A stretch of DNA of 64,000 bases from Rhizobium sp. CB3090 (GTDB lineage: Bacteria > Pseudomonadota > Alphaproteobacteria > Rhizobiales > Rhizobiaceae), in NCBI RefSeq assembly GCF_029714285.1, contig NZ_CP121662.1:2910001-2974000 (forward strand). Direction: 5' to 3'. Under the pieces are notes generated by a model that was not told the DNA's origin, did no database searches, and was given only the letters and a program-made list of their open reading frames with translations. Below, piece after piece: positions 40,066 through 49,274 of the stretch. Position numbers and translations under genes: made by a program. Each line of letters starts with the position of its first letter. Position 1 is the first letter of the stretch.

Positions 40066-40659
40066 ATGCTTCGTAGACTTTACGACTGGACCATGTCGCT
40101 GGCTCGCCGCAAATCGGCGGAAGTCTGGTTGGCCATTATCGCCTTCGTTGAAAGCTCGATCTTCCTCGTGCCCGCCGACGTTTTGTTCCTACCGATGTCG
40201 CTCGCAAAGCCCGAGCGTGCCTGGCGCTATGCGCTGACGGCGACGGTTGCCTCCGTGCTGGGCGGCGTTGCGGGCTGGGCGCTCGGCTATTACGCCTTCG
40301 AGGCCATCGCCAAGCCGATCCTGATCTTCTACGGCAAGCTCGACGCCTTCAACCAGATGAGCGCCGGCGTCACCTACGGGTGGGTCGTTCTGCTGCTCGT
40401 CACGTCGGGTCTGGCGCATCTGCCGCCGATCAAGGTGGTCACCATCCTGTCCGGCGTCGCCCATATCGATCTCGGCCTCTTCATCATCTCGGCCATCGTC
40501 GCCCGCGGCGCCCGCTTCTTTTTCCTCGCCTTTCTGCTGCGCCGCTATGGCGAATCGATCCGGCATTTCATCGAGAAGCGCCTGGGCCAGATCACCATGG
40601 CGGCCGCCGCCGTCCTCATTCTTCTCTATATCCTCTTCCATTATGTGCTGGCGCACTGA
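40066..40659 (+). CDS. YqaA family (DedA-like) inner-membrane protein
   Basis: Membrane protein of 197 aa with 4-5 hydrophobic segments and the VTT/DedA fold shown by FVESSIFLVPADVLFLPMSL near the N-terminus and GVAHIDLGLFIISAIVARGARF later. Such proteins are linked to lipid flipping and membrane homeostasis. The ATG at 40066 follows a GGGGGC purine run; an upstream start would read through the ribosome site. The dsbB-like gene begins 16 bases after its stop, so the two probably form an operon. Confidence 0.88.
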   Translation: MLRRLYDWTMSLARRKSAEVWLAIIAFVESSIFLVPADVLFLPMSLAKPERAWRYALTATVASVLGGVAGWALGYYAFEAIAKPILIFYGKLDAFNQMSAGVTYGWVVLLLVTSGLAHLPPIKVVTILSGVAHIDLGLFIISAIVARGARFFFLAFLLRRYGESIRHFIEKRLGQITMAAAAVLILLYILFHYVLAH

Positions 40660-40674
40660 CGACGGAGCCCTTGC

Positions 40675-41184
40675 ATGTCTAAGACCTTGACCTCTCGCGC
40701 CGGCCTCACCTATTCCGCGCTGCTTGCTATCGGCATGATCATCGTCATCGGCTCGGCGCTCGGCTTCCAATATATCGGCGGCTATATTCCTTGCGCGCTC
40801 TGCCTTGAGCAGCGCCAGCCCTATTATTACGGCATTCCCGTCGCGATCGTCGCCGCTCTAACGGCCGTCGCTGGCTTGCCCTCCTGGATCACCCGCGCGC
40901 TGCTCGCCATTGCCGGCATCATGATGGTGGTCGGCGGCGGCATCGGCGTCTATCACGCCGGCGTCGAATGGCACTTCTGGGCCGGCCCGACGACCTGCTC
41001 CACATCCGCCAGCAGCATGACGCAGAATGCCGGCGACCTGCTGAACGAACTCAGCACCATCAAAGGCCCGTCCTGCACGGAAGCGGCACTCCGCGTTCTC
41101 GGCTTGTCGATGGCAGGATGGAATGTGATCGCGAGTGTGATCCTGGCGGCGATTGCGTTTATGGGTGTGAAAAAGGCCGGTTGA
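40675..41184 (+). CDS. dsbB: Disulfide bond formation protein B (DsbB-like)
   Basis: Four-helix inner-membrane protein of 169 aa that re-oxidises DsbA using quinone. The first cysteine pair is C40-A-L-C43 in IPCALCLEQRQPYY, as in the family. The second periplasmic pair is present in the loop TTCSTSA...GPSC (about residues 107 and 127). Both loops and the four membrane helices are in place, so the protein looks functional. It is downstream of the YqaA-type gene on the same strand. Confidence 0.9.
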   Translation: MSKTLTSRAGLTYSALLAIGMIIVIGSALGFQYIGGYIPCALCLEQRQPYYYGIPVAIVAALTAVAGLPSWITRALLAIAGIMMVVGGGIGVYHAGVEWHFWAGPTTCSTSASSMTQNAGDLLNELSTIKGPSCTEAALRVLGLSMAGWNVIASVILAAIAFMGVKKAG

Positions 41185-41223
41185 TCGTCGGCAGGGCCGC
41201 GACCTTTCATGTGCCGGGCCTCT

Positions 41224-41416
41224 GGTACCCCCCTCTGTCCTTTTCGGGACATCTCCCCCACAAGGGGGAGATTGTAGGGAGATTGCCGCTCGCCATCACC
41301 AAAACAAAGTCCTCGGTCTCAGCGGATGCAATGTCTGCTTAAGGCGAGGGAGTGCCACGCGTTACCAATCTCCCCCCTTGTGGGGGAGATGTCACGAGAG
41401 TGACAGAGGGGGTACC
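41224..41416. repeat. Inverted intergenic repeat pair
   Basis: Left arm (41224-41272) starts GGTACCCCCCTCTGTC and ends CAAGGGGGAGATT. Right arm (41367-41416) starts AATCTCCCCCCTTG and ends GACAGAGGGGGTACC. The two are inverted copies of about 50 bases with about 94 unrelated bases between. The unit differs from the CTCCTTCTCCCC family seen at 34251. Confidence 0.85.
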
Positions 41417-41459
41417 GCACCCTCCGCAACCGATACGGCCGCATGCCGAGGAACATTCC

Positions 41460-42017
41460 TTACGGCTGCAGTTCCGTATCCCAATAGAGATAGTCGAGCC
41501 AGCTATCGTGCAGATAGTTCGGCGGAAACAGGCGGCCGTTGTTGTGCAGGTCCTGCACGGTCGGCTGATAGGGTTTCTGCGCCGGGAACATGCCGGCCTG
41601 CTTCGGTAGCTTGCTGCCCTTGCGCAGGTTGCATGGCGAACAAGCCGCGACGACATTTTCCCAGGTCGTCTCGCCGCCGTGGGCGCGCGGGATGACGTGG
41701 TCGAAAGTCAGATCGTCATGATTACCGCAATATTGGCACTCGAACCGGTCGCGCAGGAAGACGTTGAATCGGGTGAAGGCCGGATTGCGGGAGGGCTGAA
41801 CGTAAGTCTTGAGGCAGACGACGCTTGGCAGCCGCATCGAGAAGCTCGGCGACGATACGGATTGATCGTATTCAGCAATGATATTCACACGGTCAAGGAA
41901 GACCGCCTTGATCGCGTCCTGCCAGGACCAGAGCGACAAAGGGTAATAACTCAGCGGCCGATAGTCAGCGTTCAGCACGAGCGCTGGCAGGGACTGCGGT
42001 GAGACTGCAATCGTCAA
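41460..42017 (-). CDS. HNH endonuclease family protein
   Basis: Conserved rhizobial protein of 185 aa with a C-terminal HNH nuclease fold. The zinc-binding CQYC and SPCN pairs flank the catalytic FDHVIPRAHGG (about residues 93-140). The start is a TTG at 42017, chosen because AGGAGGG lies 5 bases before it. The gene is conserved next to other core genes in the Rhizobiales, so a housekeeping DNA-processing role is more likely than restriction. The target is unknown. Confidence 0.85.
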   Translation of the reverse strand: MTIAVSPQSLPALVLNADYRPLSYYPLSLWSWQDAIKAVFLDRVNIIAEYDQSVSSPSFSMRLPSVVCLKTYVQPSRNPAFTRFNVFLRDRFECQYCGNHDDLTFDHVIPRAHGGETTWENVVAACSPCNLRKGSKLPKQAGMFPAQKPYQPTVQDLHNNGRLFPPNYLHDSWLDYLYWDTELQP

Positions 42018-42128
42018 GGAACCCTCCTGATCGATTCGGCATCTACATCTGTATATTAGGCCGGTTGTTACAGGATTGTGAAGTCCAATAAATTCAGTGC
42101 ATAGCGGCGAATCGATGAGAGCAGCCGA

Positions 42129-42773
42129 TCAATCGATAGGCAGCGCGTCGCGCCGGGTCTTGACGGCGTAATAGGCCCAGAAAAGCCGGGCAGCGACCGA
42201 GCGCCAGGGCATCCATACCGCCGCTTCCCTGGCCAAAGCCTTGGGCAAGGGCCGGACCTCATGCCCGAAAGCCATGCCGACAGCCGCCTGCAAGGCCACA
42301 TCACCGACCGGAAACACATCTGCGTGACCGCCGCAGAACATCAGATAGACCTCCGCCGTCCAGGGACCGATTCCCTTGATGGCGGTCAGCTCGGAAAGCG
42401 CCTTTTCCGGGCTTTCGGCACTCAGCGAGTGAAGGCCGAGGCCGCCGCTGACCACGGCGTCGGCAACGCGCGCCAGCGTGTCGTGCTTGATTCGCGACAG
42501 ACCAAAGCCGCGCCAGGCATCCGGTTCCAGCCCGTGATAGGCCTCGGCGGTCACCTTCCCCATCCTCGCCATCATCCGCCCCCAGATCGCATCGGCGCTC
42601 GCCCGCGACACGACCTGCGACACGATGATATGGGCCAGCCCCTCGAAGCCCGGTTCGCGCAGACGCAGCGGCACCGGACCCGCCTCGGAGACAATCTGTC
42701 GCAGGCGCGGGTCGAGATCGACCAGCGCCGCCAGCCCTTGCTTGATATCGTCTTCGCCGCGGATGATGTGCAT
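42129..42773 (-). CDS. DNA-3-methyladenine glycosylase II (AlkA-like)
   Basis: Base-excision repair glycosylase of 214 aa with the HhH-GPD fold. The helix-hairpin-helix is IKGIGPWTAEVY (near 140-151), and the catalytic Asp lies about 20 residues later in PVGDVALQ. It would remove alkylated bases from DNA. I prefer the ATG at 42773, because the longer start at 42818 overlaps the start of the divergent gluQ. The ribosome site is weak, so the start is tentative. Confidence 0.88.
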   Translation of the reverse strand: MHIIRGEDDIKQGLAALVDLDPRLRQIVSEAGPVPLRLREPGFEGLAHIIVSQVVSRASADAIWGRMMARMGKVTAEAYHGLEPDAWRGFGLSRIKHDTLARVADAVVSGGLGLHSLSAESPEKALSELTAIKGIGPWTAEVYLMFCGGHADVFPVGDVALQAAVGMAFGHEVRPLPKALAREAAVWMPWRSVAARLFWAYYAVKTRRDALPID

Positions 42774-42816
42774 GGCTTCTCGTAGTGTGGGATTAAAATT
42801 CGTGGCAGAAGAAAGC

Positions 42817-43698
42817 ATGAACGCGATTCCCCGTCAAAAGCCGATATTCCGTTTTGCGCCGAGCCCGAACGGCCCGTTGCATCTCGGCCACGCGCTGTCG
42901 GCGATTCTCAATCACGACATGGCGGATGAGGCCGGCGGCCGTTTCCTGCTGCGCATCGAAGACATAGATCAGGCCCGCTGCACACCCGAATTCGAAGCGG
43001 GCATATTTGCCGATCTCGCCTGGCTGGGCCTTTCCTGGGAAAAACCGGTGCGCCGGCAGTCCGAACATCTCCCGGCCTACGAAGCCGCCATACAGTCGCT
43101 CATCGCGCGCGACCTCGTCTACCCCGCCTTTCTGACGCGCGGCGAGGTGAAGGCGCGGGTCGCAGCCGGCGCCGCCAGCGGCAGCCCGTGGCCGCGTGAT
43201 CCGGACGGCACGCCGCTTTACCCGCCCGACGATCGCCTGCGCAGCAAAGAGGAAAGGAAGCAATTGCTGGGCACCGGCCTCAAGCATGCCTGGCGGCTCG
43301 ACATGGAAAAAGCCGTCGCCGCGGTCGGGGAGCCGCTGCATTGGCAGGAAAGCGGCGATGGCGAGAGGGGCGATATTCTTGCCAATCCCGGCGCCTGGGG
43401 CGATGTCGTGCTGTCACGCTCCGATGCGCCGTCGAGCTATCATCTCTCCGTGGTCGTCGACGATGCGGCGCAGGGCGTCACCCATGTCGTCCGCGGTCTC
43501 GACCTCTTTCACGCCACCTCGGTCCACCGGCTGCTGCAGGCTCTGCTCGATCTGCCGCAGCCGCTCTATCATCATCATCGGTTGATTCTCGGCGAGGATG
43601 GCAAGAAGCTGTCGAAGAGCCAGGGCGACACCGGCATTGCCGAATGGCGCCGGCATGGCTGGTCACCTGCGGAGCTTCGCCGCCGCATCGGCCTCTGA
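42817..43698 (+). CDS. gluQ: Glutamyl-Q tRNA(Asp) synthetase
   Basis: Truncated glutamyl-tRNA synthetase homologue of 293 aa that attaches glutamate to the queuosine base at position 34 of tRNA-Asp. It keeps the class I catalytic motifs FAPSPNGPLHLGHALSA (HIGH-type) and KLSKSQGD (KMSKS-type) but lacks the anticodon-binding domain. The ATG at 42817 was chosen because the protein then starts MNAIPRQKPIFRFAP; the earlier frame belongs to the neighbouring gene region. Its last 36 bases overlap the convergent yihY-like gene. Confidence 0.93.
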   Translation: MNAIPRQKPIFRFAPSPNGPLHLGHALSAILNHDMADEAGGRFLLRIEDIDQARCTPEFEAGIFADLAWLGLSWEKPVRRQSEHLPAYEAAIQSLIARDLVYPAFLTRGEVKARVAAGAASGSPWPRDPDGTPLYPPDDRLRSKEERKQLLGTGLKHAWRLDMEKAVAAVGEPLHWQESGDGERGDILANPGAWGDVVLSRSDAPSSYHLSVVVDDAAQGVTHVVRGLDLFHATSVHRLLQALLDLPQPLYHHHRLILGEDGKKLSKSQGDTGIAEWRRHGWSPAELRRRIGL

Positions 43699-44595
43699 TA
43701 TTTTGTCTGCTTCTCGTCCATTCGCTTCGGGACTGCCCATTCCCTTGCGAAAGAGCATGCGCCGCACCTTGAATTTCATCAGCGCCGCATTGATCTCCGC
43801 GCCCAGGATGAAGATCACCGCCAGCATGTAGAGGAAGATCAGCACGATCATGACCGAGGCGAGGCCGGCATAGGTGGCCGTGTAATTGGCGAAAGTCGCG
43901 AGGTAATAGGCGAAAATCAAAGCGCCGAGCGACCAGAAGAGCAATGTCAGGAACACGCCCGGGATGACATCGAGCAGCCGCCGCCGTCCGGCTGCCAGCC
44001 ACAGATGCAGGATCAACAATCCCGCGAGCAGCAGGAAGACGGTGCCATAGATGCGCCAACTGAAGACGACATCCAGAATATCGGCAAGCCGCGGCACCCA
44101 CTCCCGCGTATAGTTCAGCACCAGCGGCACTGCGACCAGCATGATGCTGAGAAGCGCAAAGATCAAAACCGCCATTAGCACATAGCCGAGGCTCGCAAGA
44201 CGGTTGAAATACCAGGGCCGGTTTTCCAGCACACGGTAGGCGCGATTGAGGGAGATGCGCAGTGCTTCGACGCCGTTGGAAGCGAAATAGGCCGCAGCCA
44301 GCACGGAGACGGTCAGCAGCCCGCCGCGCGGAATGGTCAGCACCTGCACCACCTGATCCGCCAGCGGCTTGGCGATCGCCTCCGGCCAGGTGTCGAAAAT
44401 CAGATGCACCGCCGTCGAGGAAAACTGGCTGGCGCCAAGGAAGCTCGCAAGCGCCGTACCGAAGATCAGAAATGGAAAAACGGCCAGCAGCGTCGAGAGC
44501 GCCACATGGCTTGCCATGGCAAAACCGTCGTCCTCGACGAAATGAAACACCGCGTCGTAGACGACCCTGTAGAGCGTACGGACGAATATCGGCAT
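43663..44595 (-). CDS. YihY/BrkB family inner-membrane protein
   Basis: Membrane protein of 310 aa with six hydrophobic segments, the family layout. Recognisable signatures are FHFVEDDGFAMASHVALSTL at the N-terminus and VFLTLLFWSLGALIFAYYL in the middle. Members were once called ribonuclease BN, but that was a misassignment; the true role, possibly envelope or serum resistance, is unclear. The end overlaps gluQ on the other strand by 36 bases. Confidence 0.88.
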   Translation of the reverse strand: MPIFVRTLYRVVYDAVFHFVEDDGFAMASHVALSTLLAVFPFLIFGTALASFLGASQFSSTAVHLIFDTWPEAIAKPLADQVVQVLTIPRGGLLTVSVLAAAYFASNGVEALRISLNRAYRVLENRPWYFNRLASLGYVLMAVLIFALLSIMLVAVPLVLNYTREWVPRLADILDVVFSWRIYGTVFLLLAGLLILHLWLAAGRRRLLDVIPGVFLTLLFWSLGALIFAYYLATFANYTATYAGLASVMIVLIFLYMLAVIFILGAEINAALMKFKVRRMLFRKGMGSPEANGREADKISEADAAAKLRR

Positions 44596-44692
44596 TCCAT
44601 CTCCGCTTCAGCCCGGTTCTCGTCTGCCGGTAGTCGATTGTGTCGAGTCTTTGAATATGGGAAACGACTCCCGTTTGTACAGGAATCATTCC

Positions 44693-45526
44693 ATGGCAGA
44701 TCAACGCACTATCATCGCAACGGGTTGCTCTTCCGGCATCGGCGCTTTCTGCGCCCGTGCACTGACAGCCGACGGCTGGCGGGTTTTCGCAACCGTACGC
44801 AAGGAGGCTGACCGCGCTTCCCTCGAGGCCGATGGGATCGAAACGCTGCTGATGGACTATGCCCGGCCGGAAACGATCTCCGCCCTGGTCGCAACCATGT
44901 GCGAACGGACCGGCGACCGCATCGACGCCCTATTCAACAATGGCGCCTATGGCCAGCCGGGCGCGGTCGAGGACCTTTCGACCGATGTGCTCCGCGAACA
45001 GTTCGAGACGAATTTCTTCGGCTGGCATGAGCTGACGCGGCAGGTGATCCCGCTGATGCGCAAGCAAGGTCAGGGCCGCATCGTCAACGTATCCTCCATT
45101 CTCGGGCTCGTTCCCTATCGTTTCCGCGGTGCCTACACGGCTTCGAAATTCGCGCTGGAGGGCCTGACGATCACGCTCAGGATGGAGCTGCAAGGGAGCG
45201 GCATCCATGTCAGCCTGATCGAGCCCGGTCCGATCGCCTCGCGCTTTACCGCCAATGCGCTCGCCAAGATCGAGGAGCATATCGACCTCGAACGTTCAGC
45301 CCATGCGGTCGAATACCGGCGGCAATTGGCGCGGCTGAATGGCACAGGCCCGGTCAACCGGCACAAATTGGGACCCGAAGCGGTCTATGCCGTGTTAAAA
45401 TCCGCATTGAACGCCAAAAATCCACGTCCGCATTATGTTGTGACCACACCTGCAAAACAGGGTGTTCTTCTGAAAAGGTTGTTGCCGGCTGACCTTTTCT
45501 ATCGTCTGATGCGCCGGTTGGATTGA
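44693..45526 (+). CDS. SDR family oxidoreductase
   Basis: Short-chain dehydrogenase/reductase of 277 aa with a Rossmann fold. The cofactor motif is TGCSSGIG near residue 9-16, the NNGAYG motif (variant of NNAG) is near 87, and the active-site S-x-Y-x3-K is IVNVSSILG followed by YTASK. A C-terminal extension continues past the core. The ATG at 44693 (MADQRTII) is preceded by CAGGA; a TTG 42 bases earlier is less likely. The gene starts a run of small genes that ends with the cobalamin adenosyltransferase gene. Confidence 0.88.
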   Translation: MADQRTIIATGCSSGIGAFCARALTADGWRVFATVRKEADRASLEADGIETLLMDYARPETISALVATMCERTGDRIDALFNNGAYGQPGAVEDLSTDVLREQFETNFFGWHELTRQVIPLMRKQGQGRIVNVSSILGLVPYRFRGAYTASKFALEGLTITLRMELQGSGIHVSLIEPGPIASRFTANALAKIEEHIDLERSAHAVEYRRQLARLNGTGPVNRHKLGPEAVYAVLKSALNAKNPRPHYVVTTPAKQGVLLKRLLPADLFYRLMRRLD

Positions 45527-45545
45527 AAGACGAAGGCCCGAAGCA

Positions 45546-45749
45546 ATGTCTACCGTTACCTATATCGCCGCCATCATCCTCATGGGTCTGGTCGCGATCG
45601 TCCTCATTCGCGGCCTGTTCAACATGATGAAGGGCGATAATCCAAATCTCTCCAACCGGCTGATGCAGCTTCGCGTGCTGCTGCAGGCAATCGCGGTCAT
45701 CCTGATCATGCTGACGCTGTGGCTGACCGGCGGCGGCCGCCCGGGCTGA
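45546..45749 (+). CDS. Twin-transmembrane (HIG1-like) small protein
   Basis: Small membrane protein of 67 aa with two hydrophobic helices (about residues 5-25 and 45-60) joined by a short polar loop MMKGDNPNLSNRLMQLR. The loop and length match the HIG1/RCF-type proteins found in alphaproteobacteria and mitochondria, where they associate with cytochrome oxidase. It begins 19 bases after the SDR gene and ends 13 bases before the adenosyltransferase gene, all on the plus strand. Confidence 0.8.
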   Translation: MSTVTYIAAIILMGLVAIVLIRGLFNMMKGDNPNLSNRLMQLRVLLQAIAVILIMLTLWLTGGGRPG

Positions 45750-45762
45750 CAACGGGGTTACC

Positions 45763-46341
45763 ATGGTCAAGCTCAACAAGATCTACACCAGGACCGGCGA
45801 TGACGGCACCACCGGTCTGGTCGCCGGCCCCCGCCGGCTCAAGCACGATTTGCGGGTCGAAGCCTATGGCACCATCGACGAAACCAACTCCGTCATCGGT
45901 GTTGCCAGGCTCCATACCACCGACATGCCCGAACTGGATGCCATGCTGATGCGCATCCAGAACGATCTTTTCGATCTCGGCGCCGATCTCTCAACACCGG
46001 AAACGGACAAACCGCTCTCCTATGAGCCGCTGCGCATCATCGACAGTCAGGTCGAGCGCATCGAACGGGATATCGACACACTCAATGCCGGTCTCGAACC
46101 GCTGAGATCCTTCATTCTGCCCGCCGGCAGCCGCGCCTCGGCGCATCTCCACCTCGCCCGCACGGTCGCGCGGCGCGCCGAGCGGCTGATGGTCGCCCTG
46201 TCGCGCAGCGAGGGCGAGCGGGTGAGCCCGGCAGCCATGAAATACGTCAATCGTCTCTCGGACTTCCTGTTCGTCGCCGCGCGCCATGCGAATGATCAGG
46301 GGCGCGCTGACGTTCTATGGGTGCCGGGGAAGAATCGCTAG
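45763..46341 (+). CDS. Cob(I)yrinic acid a,c-diamide adenosyltransferase (PduO type)
   Basis: Attaches the adenosyl group to reduced cobalamin, making coenzyme B12, 192 aa. The N-terminal P-loop-like signature YTRTGDDGTTGL (residues about 8-19) and the DETNSVIG helix that follows identify the PduO/MMAB type. The C-terminal helix FLFVAARHAN is also conserved. It follows the HIG1-like gene closely. In rhizobia B12 is used by methylmalonyl-CoA mutase, among others. Confidence 0.93.
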   Translation: MVKLNKIYTRTGDDGTTGLVAGPRRLKHDLRVEAYGTIDETNSVIGVARLHTTDMPELDAMLMRIQNDLFDLGADLSTPETDKPLSYEPLRIIDSQVERIERDIDTLNAGLEPLRSFILPAGSRASAHLHLARTVARRAERLMVALSRSEGERVSPAAMKYVNRLSDFLFVAARHANDQGRADVLWVPGKNR

Positions 46342-46375
46342 GCGAGGCAGACGACGTCTATAAGCAGCCCGCCTT

Positions 46376-46398
46376 ATTGACGTTGACGTAAACGTTAT
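46376..46398 (+). promoter_or_regulatory. Possible MerR-type (LiuR-like) operator upstream of etfBA
   Basis: An imperfect palindrome, ATTGACGTTGACG followed by TAAACGTTAT, lies 144 bases upstream of etfB. It matches the ACGTxxACGTxAACGT layout known for LiuR-type MerR regulators, which control branched-chain amino acid and fatty-acid breakdown in proteobacteria. etfBA would be a natural target. No regulator gene is in the window, so this rests on pattern alone. Confidence 0.45.
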
Positions 46399-46541
46399 TT
46401 ATGTCGCTAAAAGCAATTTGCCGTTCTGCGCCATGCAAGCGTTGTAATTGGGGGAAAAACGCGTATCCATGTCGCCATTCGACAAATGGAACGGCGCTGA
46501 ACAGGCCATGTTCATGAGCGCAGTGTTGAAGGAAGGAACCC

Positions 46542-47291
46542 ATGAAAATTCTCGTCCCAGTGAAGCGGGTTGTTGATTACAACGTCAAGATCCGGGTGAA
46601 GCCGGATGGCACGGGCGTCGAGCTCGCCAACGTCAAGATGTCGATGAACCCGTTCGACGAGATCTCGGTCGAGGAAGCGCTCAGGCTGAAGGAGGCCGGC
46701 AAGGCCGAGGAAGTGGTGGTGGTGTCGATCGGCCCGGCCAAGGCCGAAGAGACGCTGCGGACCGCGCTTGCCATGGGTGCGGACCGGGCGATCCTGGTCG
46801 AGACCGACGATCAAGTCGAGCCGCTGGCCGTTGCCAAAATCCTCAAGGGCGTGGCCGATGCCGAGCAGCCGGGCCTGATCATCGTCGGCAAGCAGGCGAT
46901 CGATGATGACTCGAACCAGACCGGCCAGATGCTGGCGGCATTGCTCGGCACGGCGCAGGCAACCTTCGCCTCGAAGATCGAGATCGGCGAGGGAAGCGCT
47001 CAGGTCACCCGCGAGGTCGACGGCGGCCTGCAGACGATCGAGGTCAAGCTGCCGGCGGTAGTGACGACGGACCTTCGCCTCAACGAGCCGCGTTATGCCT
47101 CGCTGCCGAACATCATGAAGGCGAAGAAGAAGCCGCTCGACAAGAAGAGCCCGGCCGACTTCGGCGTTTCGACCGAGCCGCGCCTGAAGGTGCTGAAGAC
47201 CGAAGAGCCGTCCGGCCGCAAGGCGGGCGTCAAGGTCAAGTCGGTCGCCGAGCTCGTCGAAAAGCTTAAAGTCGAAGCCGGTGTGCTTTAA
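46542..47291 (+). CDS. etfB: Electron transfer flavoprotein subunit beta
   Basis: Small subunit of ETF, 249 aa; binds AMP and, with EtfA, passes electrons from acyl-CoA dehydrogenases to ETF-ubiquinone oxidoreductase. The opening [20 protein letters not shown] and the [21 protein letters not shown] stretch are family signatures. [16 protein letters not shown] near 125 is the docking region. AAGGAA precedes the ATG. etfA starts 27 bases after its stop, so the two are co-transcribed. Confidence 0.96.
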   Translation: MKILVPVKRVVDYNVKIRVKPDGTGVELANVKMSMNPFDEISVEEALRLKEAGKAEEVVVVSIGPAKAEETLRTALAMGADRAILVETDDQVEPLAVAKILKGVADAEQPGLIIVGKQAIDDDSNQTGQMLAALLGTAQATFASKIEIGEGSAQVTREVDGGLQTIEVKLPAVVTTDLRLNEPRYASLPNIMKAKKKPLDKKSPADFGVSTEPRLKVLKTEEPSGRKAGVKVKSVAELVEKLKVEAGVL

Positions 47292-47318
47292 ACCAGTCCG
47301 AACGAGGAGTTAGACATC

Positions 47319-48248
47319 ATGGCCATTCTTCTTCTGGCTGACCACGACAACCAAAGCCTGTCCGACCAGACCGCCAAGGCGCTGACGGCTGCCGTAAAGA
47401 TCGGCGGCGACGTGCATGTGCTGGTGGCCGGCAAAGCCGCCAAGGCTGCCGCCGATGCCGCGGCAAGGCTCTCCGGCGTCTCAAAGGTGCTGCTCGCCGA
47501 AAGCGACGAGCTTGCCAACAATCTCGCCGAGCCGCTCGCCGATCTCATCGTGTCGCTGGCGGCAAGCTACGACACCATCCTGACGGCTGCCACCTCGGTC
47601 GGCAAGAACGTCATGCCGCGGGTTGCCGCCCTGCTCGATGTCGCCCAGGTCTCGGAAATCATCGAGGTGGTGTCATCCGATACCTTCAAGCGGCCGATCT
47701 ATGCCGGCAATGCCATCCAGACGGTGCAGGCAAGCGACGCCAAGCGAGTGATCACCGTGCGCACCGCCTCGTTTGCCTCGGCCGCAGAGGGCGGTTCGGC
47801 TGCGATCGAAGCCATCCCGGCGGTCGCCAATCCCGGCCTGTCGACCTTCGTCAAGGATGCACTGTCGACCTCGGACCGTCCGGAACTGACCTCTGCGAAG
47901 ATCATCATCTCCGGCGGCCGCGCCCTCGGTTCGGCGGAGAAGTTCAAGGAAGTGATCCTGCCGGTTGCCGACAAGCTAGGGGCTGCCGTTGGCGCTTCCC
48001 GCGCTGCCGTCGATGCCGGCTATGCGCCGAACGACTGGCAGGTCGGCCAGACCGGCAAGGTGGTGGCCCCGCAGCTCTATATCGCCTGCGGCATTTCCGG
48101 AGCGATCCAGCATCTGGCCGGCATGAAGGACTCAAAGGTCATCGTCGCCATCAACAAGGACGAGGAGGCGCCGATCTTCCAGATCGCCGACTACGGCCTC
48201 GTCGCCGACCTCTTCGAGGCATTGCCGGAACTCGAAAAGGCGCTGTGA
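47319..48248 (+). CDS. etfA: Electron transfer flavoprotein subunit alpha
   Basis: Large, FAD-binding subunit of ETF, 309 aa. The N-terminal half resembles EtfB. The C-terminal FAD domain shows [13 protein letters not shown], then [23 protein letters not shown] and [17 protein letters not shown]. The electrons it carries reach the quinone pool through ETF dehydrogenase, which is not encoded here. It lies between etfB and hbd, a typical rhizobial order for butanoyl/3-hydroxybutyryl-CoA metabolism. Confidence 0.97.
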   Translation: MAILLLADHDNQSLSDQTAKALTAAVKIGGDVHVLVAGKAAKAAADAAARLSGVSKVLLAESDELANNLAEPLADLIVSLAASYDTILTAATSVGKNVMPRVAALLDVAQVSEIIEVVSSDTFKRPIYAGNAIQTVQASDAKRVITVRTASFASAAEGGSAAIEAIPAVANPGLSTFVKDALSTSDRPELTSAKIIISGGRALGSAEKFKEVILPVADKLGAAVGASRAAVDAGYAPNDWQVGQTGKVVAPQLYIACGISGAIQHLAGMKDSKVIVAINKDEEAPIFQIADYGLVADLFEALPELEKAL

Positions 48249-48260
48249 TCGCGCCGACTC

Positions 48261-48280
48261 TCTTTCGCAGTTGCGAAAGA
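48261..48280 (+). terminator. Hairpin after etfA
   Basis: Perfect 8-bp stem (TCTTTCGC with GCGAAAGA) around AGTT, 12 bases after the etfA stop. No U tract follows, so it may stabilise the etfBA message or allow read-through to hbd rather than end transcription. Confidence 0.5.
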
Positions 48281-48393
48281 CTGGAAAATCATCCTTTATA
48301 GAGCTATCAATCTTGCCGGGCTAGAAATAGTCCGGCAAATTTGTGATGAAAAGTATGGCGCGCCTTCAAGAACGCGCCGCCGGGGAGTTGGCA

Positions 48394-49272
48394 ATGAGTT
48401 CGCTGAAGACGATCGGTATTATCGGCGCGGGCCAGATGGGCTGCGGTATTGCTCACGTGTCCGCCTTGGCAGGCTACAAAGTTCACATCTACGATCTGTC
48501 GCAGGATCGTATCGAGAGCGGTCTTGCCACCATCAACGGCAACCTTGCCCGCCACGTCGCTTCCGGCAAGATGAGCGACGAGGACCGCAAGGCGGCGCTG
48601 TCGCGCATCACCGGTTCCGCCGACCTCAACGACCTCGCTCATGTCGATCTCGCAATCGAAGCCGCGACCGAGGATGAAAGCGTCAAGCGCAAGATCTACG
48701 CCCAAGTCTGTCCGATCCTGAAGCCCGAGGCGATCCTCGCCACCAACACCTCATCGCTGTCGATCACGCGGCTCGCATCCGCGACCGACCGGCCTGAGCG
48801 CTTCATGGGCATCCATTTCATGAACCCGGTGCCGGTGATGAAGCTGGTCGAGCTCGTGCGCGGTATCGCCACCGAGGAATCGACCTTCTCCGCCGCCAAG
48901 GAATTCGTCACCTCGCTGGAAAAGACGATCACGGTGGCCGAAGACTTCCCGGCCTTCATCGTCAACCGCATCCTGCTGCCGATGATCAACGAGGCGATCT
49001 ACACGCTTTACGAAGGCGTCGGCACCGTCGATGCCATCGACACCGCCATGCGCCTCGGCGCGAACCATCCGATGGGCCCGCTGCAGCTCGCCGATTTCAT
49101 CGGCCTCGACACCTGCCTGTCGATCATGCAGGTGCTGCACGACGGCCTCGCGGATTCGAAATACCGCCCCTGCCCGCTTCTGGTGAAATATGTCGAAGCC
49201 GGCTGGCTCGGCCGCAAATCCGGCCGCGGCTTCTATGATTATCGCGGCGAAGTACCGGTTCCGACTCGATAA
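48394..49272 (+). CDS. hbd: 3-hydroxybutyryl-CoA dehydrogenase
   Basis: Oxidises or reduces (S)-3-hydroxybutyryl-CoA with NAD(P), linking fatty-acid and polyhydroxybutyrate metabolism. The 292-aa protein has the N-terminal Rossmann motif GIIGAGQMGCGIA and the catalytic His region GIHFMNPVPVMKLVEL near residue 140. The C-terminal dimerisation domain ends in RKSGRGFYDY. The ATG at 48394 follows GGGGAG; upstream starts add an unrelated basic leader. Same strand as etfBA, 145 bases downstream. Confidence 0.95.
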   Translation: MSSLKTIGIIGAGQMGCGIAHVSALAGYKVHIYDLSQDRIESGLATINGNLARHVASGKMSDEDRKAALSRITGSADLNDLAHVDLAIEAATEDESVKRKIYAQVCPILKPEAILATNTSSLSITRLASATDRPERFMGIHFMNPVPVMKLVELVRGIATEESTFSAAKEFVTSLEKTITVAEDFPAFIVNRILLPMINEAIYTLYEGVGTVDAIDTAMRLGANHPMGPLQLADFIGLDTCLSIMQVLHDGLADSKYRPCPLLVKYVEAGWLGRKSGRGFYDYRGEVPVPTR

Positions 49273-49274
49273 AA

